Assembly (NCBI RefSeq): GCF_003254395.2
Contig: NC_037643.1
Location: 13,658,963-13,722,962 of the forward strand
Length of the DNA stretch: 64,000 nt
Source of the DNA: Apis mellifera
Lineage: Eukaryota; Arthropoda; Insecta; Hymenoptera; Apidae
Direction: 5' to 3'
Below, piece by piece: positions 48,566-62,235 of this stretch. The notes below the pieces were generated by a model. It ran no database searches, was not told the origin of the DNA, and saw only the letters and a program-made list of their open reading frames with translations. Every line of letters begins with the position of its first letter. Position 1 is the first letter of the stretch. The position numbers and the translations under genes are program-made.

Positions 48566-49340
48566 ATTCTTTTGAACTCAAATATCTTTTTTCCATTAAT
48601 CTCAAGTGTACGATATTTCAAATCCAAAAGTCCAAATTTCGTCCAAAAATAAAATCTTCCGTACGTCCATTTCCATTCCAGAATACTTTATACACAACAT
48701 TTAAAACAAATGAATACATACTAATCAATGAACATGCATTAAACATACAGCAAATTTTTAATAAATTCTCTTATATTCTCTTTATTTAATTCATACTTGT
48801 TACGCTTTTCCCCGACTGTTTCGTTATTTCTGGCGAAGATCCAAATTTTGTTATACACAAAAAAAAAAAAATAAAACTCCTCCATCCACCCCTACAACCT
48901 GTTGAGATCGCGCGCGAAAACGGAGGACGCAAACGCGGAGAGAAAGCGAGAGAGAGAGAGGCGTGGAAGCGGAGAGAAACGTGGAACCCAATTAAAGCAC
49001 GGGACGTGTCCTAATTAACTCCTCAATTACGCGATTCCCCTCTGATTCAGGGGGCAAACAAAGAAAGGCGGGCCGAAGAAGCCAGGGGTGGCCGGCACAA
49101 CAACCTCGCTCCCCCCCTCCACACCGTCCCCCAGGGCTGTGGGTACACATTATAATTGCGCATATTAAAATGGCGTCACGACTCCACCCCCCTCCACCCA
49201 CCCACCCACCCATCCATCCATCCATCCAGCCAGCCATCTTTAATCAATAATGGAGCATCAGGGACCATGACAACAGATACCCTTTTCCCCCGGATCTCTC
49301 TGTCTCCTGGACCCTTTACTCTCCACCCTTCGCTCTCCCC
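48566..49340. other. Intronic non-coding stretch with CCCA/CATC tetranucleotide repeats
   Basis: AT-rich to about 48890, then GC-richer DNA with a (CCCA)n/(CATC)n tract at 49186-49237 that causes Trp/Met/Gly-rich chance frames on the minus strand. No gene is seen. Confidence 0.5.
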
Positions 49341-49344
49341 CCCT

Positions 49345-50150
49345 CCAGACAGAGGCAAGGGTTGCAACCTCTCTCTCTCTGGTTTAAGGAATCGGTGATA
49401 AACTTCGTAACACGATTGTATGAAATCAAGGGATTGCTGATAAAAGATTTGTAATTATTGTTGCTGTTTCATTCTCCTCCCTCTAGATAGAGGCAAGGGT
49501 TGTAACCTTTCTCTCTCTGGTTTAAGGAATCGGTGATGAACTTCGTAACACGATTGCATGAAATCAAGGGATTGCTGATAAAAGATTTGTAATTATTGTT
49601 GCTGCTTCGCTCTCCAGACAGAGGCAAAGGTTGCAACCTCTCTCTCTGGTTTAAGGAATCGGTAGTGAAGTTCGTAACACGATTGTATGAAATCAAGGGA
49701 TTGCTGATAAAAGATTTGTAATTATTGTTGCTGCTTCGCTCTCCTTTCTTTAGACAGAGGCAAGGGCTGCGCATCTCTCTCTCTCTGGTTTAAGGAATCG
49801 GTGGTGAAGTTCGTAACACGATTGTATGAAATCAAGGGATTGCTGATAAAAGATTTGTAATTATTGTTGCTGCTTCACTCTCCTCCCTTTAGACAGAGGC
49901 AAGACTTGCAACCTCTCTCTCTCTGGTTTAAGGAATCGGTGGTGAACTTCGTAACACGATTGCATGAAATCAAGGGATTGCTGATAAAAGATTTGTAATT
50001 ATTGTTGCTGCTTCACTCTCCCCCCTCCAGACAGAAGCAAGGGTTGCAACCTCTCTCTCTGGTTTAAGGAATCGGTGGTGAACTTCGTAACACGATTGTA
50101 TGAAATCAAGGGATTGCTGATAAAAGATTTGTAATTATTGTTGCTGCTCA
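49345..50150. repeat. Highly homogeneous tandem array, six units of about 130-138 bp
   Basis: Each unit reads AGACAGAGGCAAGGGTTGCAACCTCTCTCTCTCTGGTTTAAGGAATCGGTGATGAACTTCGTAACACGATTGTATGAAATCAAGGGATTGCTGATAAAAGATTTGTAATTATTGTTGCTGCTTC with a short pyrimidine spacer. Copies differ by a few substitutions and by the length of the CT run, so this is the most recently homogenised array in the window. Minus-strand frames across it are repeats, not a gene. Confidence 0.95.
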
Positions 50151-53100
50151 AGGTAAACTATAATCTATAAATGCTGTCGATAAGATAAAAGAATTAAGAT
50201 TCCAATTCCTCTTTGTAATTTATATGGGCAATAAAATATATTTTTAATGTGGATATATATTAGAATCGTTTTTTAATTTTATTTTTATGTCTAATGAGAA
50301 AATCGATACGTTTCTGCTCGAACTAATCCATCCAGTCAGAGTTTTATGAAATTTCTCTAAATTGTATATAAAAATTATATATAATATGAAATATCTTTAT
50401 TCTCATCTTTTATAATTCATTATTTTCGTCACGAAAAGATTGCAAGAGATCATCAGACTGATGCTCTATCTCTCTCAGTCGAAGATCCTCTGATCGATTG
50501 ATATCTTTGGATATTTGATCAGAGATAAGTTCTATCTATTTGACTTCAATGCTAGAACGATTTTTAGTTCCCTCCTTTATGTCTAAAACTATGCCTCGGT
50601 AATTCTTTCTGAAAGAATTTCTAGTTCCTTTCCTCCCCCTTTCAAAGTTTGTCAGAATCATTTAATTGTAAGATTTTTCGAAATTAAACAGATTAAGGAA
50701 TTTCATCGAAGAATATTTATAATATTCGTATCATCTTCTGTCAAAAGTATATATTTTGAAATTAAGGACAAATGTATACACACGAATTTGAATTGTAATT
50801 AGAATTCGTCCTCAATTCTGAATCCTTACTTTTCTAACTGACAATAAATAAATTCGATGAAGAAGTGGAAAGGGACTTAGTTTGTTGATCGGTGAGCACA
50901 GGTATCGAGGGACTTATGGGGAAATAACGGCGACGACAGCTCGTTAGCAGGGGGTTGCAGTTGCAGACAACGGGCCATTCGTGATCTGGCAATTTTTATT
51001 ACACCATGTATATAATAAAACGTTGATGAGAAAATCGATACGTTTCTCCTCAAACCAATCCATAGTGAAATTTCTCTAAATTGTAAAAATTATGTTGAAA
51101 TAATCTTTAATTTCAATTTTTCAAAAGCGAATGTTCCAAGTTGAATGTCGAATTGAATATATATAATAAATTTCAAGAAAGAGAGCACGTATAAAAGATA
51201 ATTAATTCGATTCGAACGTTTCTCACCTTCGATCTTTAGAAGAAAAGCGAAAGGAAATGAAAAAAAAAGAAAAAGGGAATCTCGTTAAAGGGGAGAGAGC
51301 GATACCTCTCTGACCCAAACGTCAAACGTTTCCACCCCATCCCCGTTAAAGCGTCCGTAAATAACAAAACATTAATACAATCCCGCTGTTTAATTCACAT
51401 TCTGCATTCTGCCCACCCTTCCGCGTATTTCATTCGGGTTGCAATATTAATCCGCGTGCGCGTGGCGTACGGTAAAAGGCAGAGAGAAAATTCCCGCGAA
51501 CCACCCCACTCGCCCCCCTCCCCTTTCGCGTCGACGAAAGGATAATGAATAAAATGGTAAATAACGAAGCGAGGGATAGCTAGGGGAGGATCGTCGATGA
51601 CCGGAGGATCGGATTTTTTTTTTCATTTTTCCTCTGTCTTCCTTTCCTCCCTTCCCTGTATTACAACGCATTTCTTATTTAAAAGCGGCACGTAACAACG
51701 ATACGTGATCGATACGAGGCTCTTCCTCCTCGGTCGAATCGTCTCACTCGAGAAATAAGTTTGATAAATAACGTCGAGTGTTGTATCTCTTTTCCTCCTT
51801 TGCAAGGATTTTCTTTTTCTTGGTTGATCAAGAAAGATTGGAGATTAATTGATCCTCTTGAAATATTTTAAATTTCGAGGAACCAAGTGATAGTCTTTTT
51901 CCTTTGCTATTATTAAAACAGGAAGCTTAAAAGTTTGGATATAGATTTTCGACACGTGCGATTAATATTTAATTTTTAATCAAAATTTACGTACGATAAA
52001 ATTTCCTGGTAACAATTATTATATATATATTTGTAAAAATCTTTCATTCTAATATCCCTCTCGATATATATTGTACACGTTTAATCCCAACATCTCAGTA
52101 CTTCCAATCCCCGTCCATCCAATCTCAAGTTTTCCCTCGTAACGTGCATTCAAATGCTGAAAAAGATCCGGAAACGGCGGATCCACCATTGGCTGAGTTC
52201 TATCCGCGCTCGACGAGGTTCTCGTATTGGTAACCTTTGCCGCGTGAATTATTCGCACGGTCGAATAGGCCTTAATGGGCGTAATATATATCCCGAGCGA
52301 CCAACGCGTTAATAAGCCGCGAATACCGCTCGCGCCTTTCGCCAGAAAATTCTTCGTTCCCCCTCCCCTCCCCTCCCCGAGATACGGATACGCAGTTACG
52401 GTGCTATGACTCACCCGACTCGTCGCAGGTGACGAGGAACTGGCTGTGGCGCTGGCGCTACAATTTTCCCATGCGTCCCCTCGGCCGCCAATAATAATCA
52501 CGTTCTCGCGCGGGGAAACGTCGATCTTTCTGTCTTTCTTTTTTATTTCTTCCGTCGAGACAAGATTTACGCCGCTTTGAATTATTATCGCGAATAATTT
52601 GCATTGGCCTGCGCGCGGCTCCATTCCGCGGATAGAAAGAGATAGACAGAGAGAGGATAGACAGAAAGAGAGAGAGAGAGAGAGAGACGTAGAGCGGATG
52701 AATCCTTCGTCCTTCCTTTTCTTTTTACAGTTATTTCTCAAGCTCTCGAATAAAGTTACACTCGACTATGGTTTTTCAATTTTTCATCACTGCTCTACGT
52801 TTCATTAAACGTGGAATCGACGAAAACTCGAGCTCTCGTCCGTTTCGAGTCTCCCTATGCGATATCTCAGTTTCCTTCCTTCAATCTCAGTAAGTAAGGC
52901 GTACTTTTTATAAATATTCGACTCGTAGAAATCAATCGATCAGCATTCTCCACTCGAGATTCGTATTACTACTTTCTAAAAGCGATAAAGCGAGGTAAGA
53001 ATTGTACGATGTTACAGGTTAGAAAAGAATTAATTCGTTGTCGCGGCGCGTGCGACGCTGTTGTCGTCCGGCCACGGATTACGTACATAGGTGGGCGGCG

Positions 53101-55290
53101 CATAGCGTGTCGCGCAAGTGCGACGACGTCATCAGATAAACCCAGCTTTTAACCGGCCGTTTAGCCCGACTGAAAACCGTAACCGGCGAGTGTCACCGTG
53201 TCGCTGCGTTGCGCACCGTTGCACCGTCCTCCTTTTGTCTCGTGAATTTCATGCTTGTTACCCACCGTTTGACCTTCGCCCGTCCGCCGGCCGAGATGGT
53301 TAAGGAACGATGGTTTTCTTTCGTGCCAGCGAAAACTTTTTTTTCTTATAAAGAAGAGCTCGTTCGGAACGAAATATCATACGTAAAAATTAATTATATA
53401 AAAGTTATCGTCATTTTTAGAATGAACGAATGGACAATCAACTGCGTATTTTCACTTTTACATTTCATTTAAATGTTTGTTTGAGAAGCTAACGAATTTG
53501 GAATATTGTTACCGTACGAGTTTAAATTGGATTACAGCGCGGTTGAAGCGTAAGGAAATATTAGTAGGCCATTCGATGAAGATTCTGTCAATGGGAGGTG
53601 GTTTCAGGATCTTAAAAATGAGACTCGAAATAATATTAAAGTTTTCACACAAAATTCATCTTTGAATTATAACGAGAAACGGATAATCTGGATAATGGAC
53701 GTCGATGAAAATCCTAAATGAACGTCGAAACCATTATAGTTATGGCGACTGACCCGTAAAGAGAACAATTTGTTATTCTTTTCAGAAACTTTCACAACGC
53801 TCTACAAAAATTAGCCAATTGTCGCTCGTTTTGCCGTTTACAATTGTTTTTTTAAAAAAGAAGCTATAATCTCGCGCTAAAAATCATAAAGAATCGTGTA
53901 ATTTCGATCGAGTAAATATTACAAACTTTCGAAAATAATTTTAATGCTATCATATTTGGATTAATCCACATAAAAATAAATATCCAAGAATAAATTAAAA
54001 TCCATACCCTTCGATCTTTGAATTCACGGACAGAAAATTTTCATACAACAAAAAAAAAAGAAAGAAAAAAATATCGTCTCGAATCGAATCTCGCTGGTCA
54101 TTTTTCAACGCATCAATAAAATCGATAATCGACGCATTCACACGGCCGCTTCCTCGATCTCGAAGATAGTGGTATCGCCGTGAAAATGACACGCTCAATG
54201 TCCCTTATACACGGCGCGTGTTTGCAGGGCGAACGAGGGTCGATGAACCCAAGTCGTTTCCACGATTCATGGATCGTAGATCGAAATCAACCAAGTAATA
54301 TTAAAATTTCGTTCAATCGGTATACAAATTCCTCTCTTAATTCGTAATTACTCGAATCTTCAAACTATATATATATATATATACTTTGCATCTCGAAAAA
54401 CTTTCTCAAATGACTCAGTCGAAACGTCTCGTCCTCTCCGTCTCCCTGCACGCTCGCCTCGAAATACAAACGAAAAGACACGGTATGCGCGATATCTCGC
54501 GCATGATCGACGAGAAGAAATGTCCGTGGGACGCAATCTGCGCGACATTATCGTTCCGTGAGATCGATCACGGTTTTCCCTTCGCCTGAGATCGACGAAC
54601 CCCGTTCGGATGAGAGAGACGCACCATCAGCACGAGATTTGCATAGGTTATATAGTCGAAAGCTCACGAGGTTGGTTGTAGCGTCGAAAATTGTTGGCTG
54701 TCGCGTAACGTTCGATAAAGCTCGCAATTAGTCGGGGAATGCACGAGGAGTGGAAAGGGTGGAAAGGCTATAATTTTCACTCGAGTCTCTCCGAGGATTC
54801 AACGCCTGTGTCTCACGATGTTGAACAATTTCGCAATTGGAAAACAATTTCTGAAGGAGAATATTTTTTTGTCCAACGATACTCGATCATTATTTTTCAC
54901 TGATTGATGCAACGTTAATTCTTCGATCGATTTTATGTATAATAATCGACTTTAAGTTCTACGAAGATTTTTTTTGGATTTACAAAAAGCTGAGCTGAGC
55001 AATTTGATTATTTCAATTTAAAATGTTGGAAAGGAGCATTGTTTCGGACAGATTAGGAAACGAGTGGTCCCGATATATGCCTCGGAAGAAGAAGGATCGG
55101 TTTATTAGAATTTCAGATAAGCATCGAGCTTCTTATTCAACCATCTGCGGGCTATGGTTTTTAACGACGCCGGTGATTAAGCGCGCTGCAACGAATACTT
55201 TATTACGTGCAGACTTTGCAACCGATCAAGCATTTTCTCGAATCGTTTCCAAGAAAAATCGATTATCGTAAACGTTATCCTCGATCACGC
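50151..55290. other. Intronic non-coding stretch
   Basis: AT-rich DNA with CpG-rich blocks at about 52140-52640, 53030-53310 and 54410-54620. The 230-codon minus-strand frame spanning 52049-52741 begins in a GA-run-derived Ser/Leu stretch and has no domain. The block 52160-52500 is not low complexity and could be a conserved non-coding element, judged by composition only. No RNA gene is recognised. Confidence 0.4.
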
Positions 55291-55294
55291 GTTC

Positions 55295-56965
55295 ATTCTT
55301 CCAAATTCGTATTTGTAATTCGTTTAATCAAATTTTCTAACGCTATTTAATTATACGAACAATAATTTTTTTTATCTCTGATATTTTCTTTGTTCGTAGA
55401 AAATCTTCAATTTTCAATTCGAAACACATATAACATATGCAATCAATGAAGAATATGATTTATGTCATTCCAATCATTCTTTCATTTTCGTATTTGTAAT
55501 TTGTTTAATCAAATTTTCCAACGCTATTTAATTATACGAACAATAATTTTTTTTTATCTTTTATCTCTGATATTTTCTTTGCTCGTAGAAAATCTTCAAT
55601 TCGAAACATATATAACATATGCAACATATGAAGAATATGATTTATGTCATCCCAATTATTCTTCCAAATTTGTATTTGTAATTTAATCAAATTTTTATCA
55701 AACTTTTAACTCGAAACTTCCAACGCTATTTAATTATAGCAACAATAATTTTTTTTTATCTTTTATCTTTGATATTTTCTTTACTCGTAGAAAATCTTCA
55801 ATTTTCAATTCGAAACACATATATATAATCAAATATTATTGATAAACTAAACTCGAATATGCAATAATTTAAATGATTTATGTCATCCCAATCATTCTTC
55901 CAAATTTGTATTTGTAATTTGTTCGACCGATTTTTTAACTCGAAACTTCCAATACTATTTAATTATACGAACAATAATTTTTTTTTTATCTTTTGTCTCT
56001 GATATTTTTTTTGCTCGTAGAAAATCTTCAATTCGAAACACATATATAATCAAATATTATTGATAAACTCGAATCGCCAATAATTCACAAATGAAGAATA
56101 TGATTTATGTCATCCAAATTCGTATTTGTAATTTGTTTAATCAAATTTTTATCAAACTTTTAACTCGAAGCTTCCAATGTTATTTAATTATACGAGCAAC
56201 AATTTTTTTTATCTCTGATATTTTCTTTGCTCATAGAAAATCTTTAATCTTCAATTCGAAACACATATATAATCAAATATTATTGATAAATTAATGTGCA
56301 ATAATTCACTAATGAAGAATTTGATTTATGTTATCCCAATCATTCTTCCAAATTCGTATTTTATAAATTGTAATTTGTTTAATCAAATTTTTATCAAACT
56401 CGAAACTTCCAACGCTATTTAATTATAGTAACAATTTTTCTTTATCTCGTGATACTTTCTTTGCTCGTAGAAAATCTTTAATTTTCAATTCAAAACATAC
56501 ATATAATCAAATATTATTGATAAACTAATGTGCAATAATTCACCAATGAAGAATGTGATTTATTTGATCATCCCAATCATTTTTCCAAATTCATATTTGT
56601 AATTTGTTTAATCAAATTTTCCAACGCTATTTAATTATAGCAATAATTTTTTTTTATCTTTTATCTCTGATATTTTTTTTTGCTCATAGAAAATCTTCAA
56701 TCTTCAATTCGAAACATATATAATCAAATATTATTGATAAACTAAACTCGAATGTGCAATAATTTATCAATGAAGAATATAATTTATCTGATCATCCTAA
56801 TCATTCTTCCAAATTTAATCAAATTTTTATCCAACGCTATTTAATTATAGCAACAATTTTTCTTTATCTCTGCTATTTTCTTTGCTCGTAGAAAATCTTC
56901 AATTCATATATAATCCAAATATTATTGATAAACTAAACTCGAACGTGCAATAATTCACCGACGAA
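55295..56965. repeat. AT-rich tandem array, about eight units of about 170-230 bp
   Basis: Units share TTCTTCCAAATTCGTATTTGTAATTTGTTTAATCAAATTTT, CCAACGCTATTTAATTATACGAACAATAATTTTTTTTATCTCTGATATTTTCTTTGCTCGTAGAAAATCTTCAATTTTCAATTCGAAACACATATATAATCAAATATTATTGATAAACTAAACTCGAATATGCAATAATTCACCAATGAAGAATATGATTTATGTCATCCCAATCA. Several units lack internal segments, showing variable-length monomers. Confidence 0.9.
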
Positions 56966-58245
56966 GAAAAATTTTTTTGGATAAAGAGAGAGAGAGAGAG
57001 AGAGCTCTCTCTCGATTTAAAAACGGGATATTAAACGGGTCAAATTGTTCGATGATTTATCCACTCGGTCCGTCGAGCCGATTCGAGCCGGCGGCAAGCC
57101 TCGCCTCTCCCTCGCTTGCACAGTGATCGATATTCGTCGCTTAAGAACCATTAAGCTGGCCCACGGCGTAATTACACGGCAGGACAGATTGCACGGTTGC
57201 GCACGGTTATCGGTACACGCCGCCAAATTGATTCCTCCTCGTACGTACGGATTTTGAAAAATCGGGGAAAAGTCGAGGGATGATGATCGATCTCCACTTT
57301 CTTTCTCACTTAGACGCAATTCCCTTGAAAAATCGAGATCGATATTTAACTCGATAACAAATTGCACGGTTGTTAAAACGTAATATTAATATCATACTAA
57401 CTTTTATATATTTTTCGTTACAGGAAAGTATAGAGTTTGTTAATTATACGATTAATCTTTGAGAGTGGAGAGAAAGGAAATTAAAAAAAGAGGAAGAGAC
57501 GATAGTTGTTTGTTGGTGAAAATGTTGCAAGAAGGTGACTCGATTTAAACTCTCGACAAATCTGGCCGATCTATGCATCGCCGTGAATTTTATTACACGG
57601 CAATAAAGGCGTCGTTAAATCGTTTCCAATCGTTTCGCTTCTAACTTTAACCTGGCAACAATGACATCACGTCGCGACTCCTTTTTTCCTCTCCGTCTCT
57701 CTCTCTCTCTCTCTCCCTCTTCTTTTTTCGAAACCGTCGAAGCCATCTTTGTCGAGCAAAAACAGGGAGGTGAAGATACATCCCACGATTCGAGCCACGT
57801 GTAACGCGGCCTATTTTCGTTGCGTTCGCAACGAGGGTTTTAAGGGGAGGAGCGTGGAATTTTTCAGATTCCAGGCAGGCCGAGTCAGCGACGCTGTGCT
57901 CGTAGAGCAACCAAAGTAGGCGCGCATCTCGCGTGCAACTTGTCGGGATCTGGAAAAATATTTACCCTCCGATTAATCAGCGTCCCCCTCTGCGACGTGC
58001 ATCATAATCGTGATCTACGAACGATCGGCCGACCGAAGATAGTGCATCGTGCCACGTAATTCCTCCCGTGCCGCGAATAAATCTCCCTCCGAAAATCGTA
58101 CAACGCCAATCCTCTCCAAATTCGTACGTTCTTTTTCACTTTCCTTTTAAAGGAAGGTGAAACGTTCACGTTTGTTCAATCTCTGAACCGTGTTCAATTC
58201 TGCGATTCTCAGTTAAGAATTTAATTTATTTATCAATCTTCTTAA
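56966..58245. other. Intronic non-coding stretch
   Basis: A (GA)n tract at about 56985-57003 is followed by CpG-rich blocks at about 57055-57245 and 57740-58090. TTTTTCGTTACAG|GAAAG near 57420 looks acceptor-like, but no open exon with a donor follows it. Nothing else is recognised. Confidence 0.4.
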
Positions 58246-58249
58246 TTTC

Positions 58250-60015
58250 AGTTTGTATTTAATTAATCGAGAAATTGATCTTGCATTTTTTCTGATCAGA
58301 TTAACTAGAAGATTCTTTTTAACAAGTACGAGTGTCCTTTACACTTGTTCAATTTCTGATTAAATTTTATTTGTATATTAATTTTCTCTTACTAAGACTC
58401 TTAATTTTTCGAAAATTAAATATCAGCTGACTGAGAGAAATATTCTCTCCTTTAATCAAATTAATCTTGCATTTTTTCTGATCAGACTAACTAGAAGATT
58501 TTTTTAAAAAGTACGAGTGTCCTTTACACTTGTTCATTATTTCTGATTAATTTAATCGATTTCTGCAATTTTATTTGTATTAATTTTCTCTTACTAAGAT
58601 TCTTGTTAATTTTTCGAAAATTAAATTCTTAATTTATTAAAAAAATTAAATATCAGCTGATCTTGCATTTTTTCTGATCAGACTAACTACAAGATTCTTT
58701 TTAAAAAGTACGAGTGTCCTTTACACTTGTTCATTATTTCTGATTAATTTAATCGATTTCTGCAATTTTATTTGTATTAATTTCCTCTTATTAAGATTCT
58801 TATTAATTCCCGATTTTTCAAAAATTAAATTCTTAATTTAATCGATTTCTGCAATTTTATTTATATAATATTAATTTCCTCGAGACTCTTTTTAATCCCT
58901 GATTTTTCAAAAAAAAATTCTTAATTAATTAATTGATATCTACAATTTTATTTGTATTAATTTTCTCTTATTAAGACTCTTGTTAATTTTTCGAAAATTA
59001 AATTCTTAATTTATTAAAAAAATTAAATACCAGCTGACTGAGGGAAATATTCTCTCCTTCAATCAAGAAATTGATCTTGCATTTTTTCTGGCCTACTAAC
59101 TAGAAGATTCTTTTTAAAAAATACGAATATTCTTTACACTTGTTTAATTTCTGATTAATTTAATCGATTTCTGCAATTTTATTTGTATTAATTTTCTCTT
59201 ATTAATCCCCGATTTTTCAAAAATTAAATTCTTAGTTTAATCGATTTCTGCAATTTTATTTGTATTAATTTTCTCTTACTAAGACTCTTGTTAATCTCTG
59301 ATTTTTCAAAAATTAAATTCTTAATTTAATCGATTTCTGTAATTTTATTTGTATTAATTTCCTCTTATTAAGACTCTTGTTAATTTTTTGAAAATTAAAT
59401 TCTTAATTTAATCGATTTCTGCAATTTTATTTGTATTAATTTTCTCTTACTAAGACTCTTGTTAATTTTTCGAAAATTAAATAATACCAGTTAATTGAGA
59501 GAAATATTGTCTCCTTCAATCACGAAATTGATCTTGCATTTTTTCTGGCCTACTAACTAGAAGATTCTTTTTAAAAAATACGAATATTCTTTACACTTGT
59601 TTAATTTCTGATTAATTTAATCGATTTCTGCAATTTTATTTGTATTAATTTTCTCTTATTAATCCCCGATTTTTCAAAAATTAAATTCTTAGTTTAATCG
59701 ATTTCTGCAATTTTATTTGTATTAATTTTCTCTTACTAAGACTCTTGTTAATCTCTGATTTTTCAAAAATTAAATTCTTAATTTAATCGATTTCTGCAAT
59801 TTTATTTGTATTAATTTCTTCTTATTAAGACTCTTGTTAATTTTTCAAAAATTAAATTCTTAATTTAATCGATTTCTGCAATTTTATTTGTATTAATTTT
59901 CTCTTACTAAGACTCTTGTTAATCGCCGATTTTTCAAAAATTAAATTCTTAATTAATTAATCAATTTCTCTTACCAAGACTCTTGTTAAAATTAAATAAT
60001 ATCAGCTGATTGAGA
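58250..60015. repeat. AT-rich tandem array with nested units (about 80 bp inside a 457-bp unit)
   Basis: Short units AATCGATTTCTGCAATTTTATTTGTATTAATTTTCTCTTACTAAGACTCTTGTTAAT with TTTTTCAAAAATTAAATTCTTAATTT recur about a dozen times. A longer unit beginning TTGATCTTGCATTTTTTCTGGCCTACTAACTAGAAG starts at 59071 and again at 59528, nearly identical over its length. Earlier versions (58275, 58465, 58659; ...CTGATCAGACTAACTAGAAG) are about 190 bp apart. This is a clear higher-order repeat. Confidence 0.9.
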
Positions 60016-61000
60016 GAAATATCTAAAAGAGAAGAAAGAATCGCAAGTGGAATCTGGATCCGGCGAAGGAGATGCTTTCGTCACCGGAAAGCATCGTTGG
60101 GGCAAGGTCGGCCGATTTCCGTTACCGCGGTTGCGTGTAAACGGATCCCCGATGCTTACAGAATGGCGGTGGTAAACAGAAAATAACAGAAGCGCGGAGG
60201 AGTGAAACCTCGGTGGCGAAGTAGCGTTAACTCAACCGGCTTTAGTAGTTTGTTATTTCGGTTTTGCCGTTAACTCCCGCGTAGCCAGCGACAAGAGACA
60301 TTCGCCAGACCACCGCCGTCCGAAACGTCCGTTCCATCCCTCCCCTCCTTTCCCCTCCATCCTCGCGCTTCGAAATAACCGAAACCCGCCCGATGTATTA
60401 TCGCGCCGCGGTGACGTAACAGGCCTCGTGGCCTGGATGGATCCGGATATCTGAGGACCGGATCGGGCGCGATCATCAACTCGAGAGTCGTTGAAGCCAC
60501 CTTAGCAATGGTATTTTTGTACGATATCGCATCTTTCGTTTCGGAACGAATGTTTTTAATTTATTCGGATCAGGTTTGAAAGAAAAGATTTTATAATAAT
60601 TTGAAATTTTGTGTTGGAGATTGGAGTTTCTCCGAGTATCAATATTTGCGAAATTTTGTATATAAGTGATGGGATAAAAGTTTCCTTTCGAAGCAGCAAA
60701 AATCGTTGACGAAACGATTTTGGAGTTGTAGTAGTATTTTTAACTTTTCATTGCACGAATTTTTAAGATGAGTTGAAAAAAAAAAATTATATTTAGTCTA
60801 CTTAAAAATGAGTGTGAAATGTCGTGAAATGAATAGTAAAGTTTTATTAGAAAATGTTATTTATTTCCTTTGTGTGGGAAATATTTATATATATATATGG
60901 GAACACATGTGAAATTTAAGTTGCCAATTGGGAAAGAAATGCAATAGAACGAATATATATTCGAGAAAAACTGGTACGAGATCGTAGCTCTCATTTGATT
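60016..61000. other. Intronic non-coding stretch
   Basis: A CpG-rich block at about 60050-60500 holds a 76-codon minus-strand frame (60270-60500) without domain. AT-rich afterwards. No gene is supported. Confidence 0.4.
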
Positions 61001-61009
61001 TCAATACTT

Positions 61010-62235
61010 TGAAATTTTCCATAGGGGATCGCGATCAATATTCAATGTAATCAAAATTGGGGGATTCCACTTAAACTAAAAATTCCCTAGCTATAAGCAA
61101 GTATATACCAGATCCTTTCCTTGGCAAAAAGTGACGAAGTACCAGGAAATTAATACCTCTTTCTTGATTTTAGATACTTGAAAATTCTCTATCGAGGATT
61201 TGAGAAAATTTCTTTCGAATAAGAAAGAACGCGATCGATATTCGCAAAATCGGGGGATTCCACTAAAAATCTCCTAGCTATAAGCAAGTATAAAGCATCA
61301 GATCCTTTCCTTGGCAAAAGGTGATCTTGAAGCGACAAAGTACTAGGAAATCAATACCTCTCACTTGATTTTAGATACTTTCCTCTCGAAAAATCAATAT
61401 TCTATTCGAAAAATTCCCTAGCAAGGACAAAATCTTACCAAGTCAGCAGAAATCTTTGAAGCGATGAAGGAAATTAATACCTCTTGATTTTAGATACTTT
61501 TAAATTTTTTATTCGGGATTTGGGAAAATTTCTCTCGAAAAACCAAAATTCTATTCGCAAAATTCCCTAGCAAGGACAAAACTTTACCAAGCCAGCAGAA
61601 ATCCTTGACAAAAATCCTCGAAGCGACAAAGTACCAGGAAATCAATATCTCTCACTTGATTTTAGATACTTTTCTTTCGAAAAACCAAAATTCTATTCGC
61701 AAAATTCCCTAGCAAGGACAAAACCTTACCAAGCCAGCAGAAATCCTTGACAAAAATCCTTGAAACGATGAAATATCAGGAAATTAATTTCTCTCACTTG
61801 ATTTTAGATACTTTTCTTTCAAAAAACTAATATTCGCAAAATTCCCTAGCAGGGACAAATCTTACCAAGTCAGCAGAAATTCTTGACAAAAATCCTTGAA
61901 ACGGCAAAGTACCAGGAAATTAATATCTCTTTCTTGATTTTAGATACTTTGAAATTTTCTATCGAGGATTTAAGAAAATTTCTTTCGAATAAGAAAGGTG
62001 ATCAATATAATCAAAATCGGAGGATTCTACTTAAACTAAAAATTCTCTAGCTACAAGTATAAACCACCAGATTCTTTCCTTGGCAAAAGGTGATTTCGAA
62101 GCGATGAAGTATCAGGAAATTAATACCTCTCATTTGATTTTAGATACTTTTCTCTCAAAAGACCAAAATTCTATTCGCAAAATTTCCTAGCAAGGACAAA
62201 ATCTTACCAAGCAAAAATCCTTGAACCATATTTTA
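61010..62235. repeat. Tandem array, about seven units of about 130-190 bp
   Basis: Units share AAGTACCAGGAAATTAATACCTCTCACTTGATTTTAGATACTTT, TTCGAAAAACCAAAATTCTATTCGCAAAATTCCCTAGCAAGGACAAAATCTTACCAAGCCAGCAGAAATCCTTGACAAAAATCCTTGAAGCGA. A second unit type has GGGGATTCCACTTAAACTAAAAATTCCCTAGCTATAAGCAAGTATA and GATCCTTTCCTTGGCAAAAGGTGA. The two types alternate irregularly. Confidence 0.9.

Noticed and set aside
49345..50150. Regular direct repeats resembling a CRISPR array
   Set aside because: Whole 130-bp units are repeated with no unique spacers, and the genome is eukaryotic. It is a minisatellite.
52049..52741. 230-codon minus-strand open frame
   Set aside because: Its start is a Ser/Leu stretch generated by a GA dinucleotide run, the rest has no domain or splice context, and it lies in an intron opposite a GC-rich block that keeps several frames open by composition.
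57399..57480. Acceptor-like TTTTTCGTTACAG as the start of a hidden exon in the large intron
   Set aside because: The following sequence has early stops in all frames and no good donor, so no exon can be drawn.
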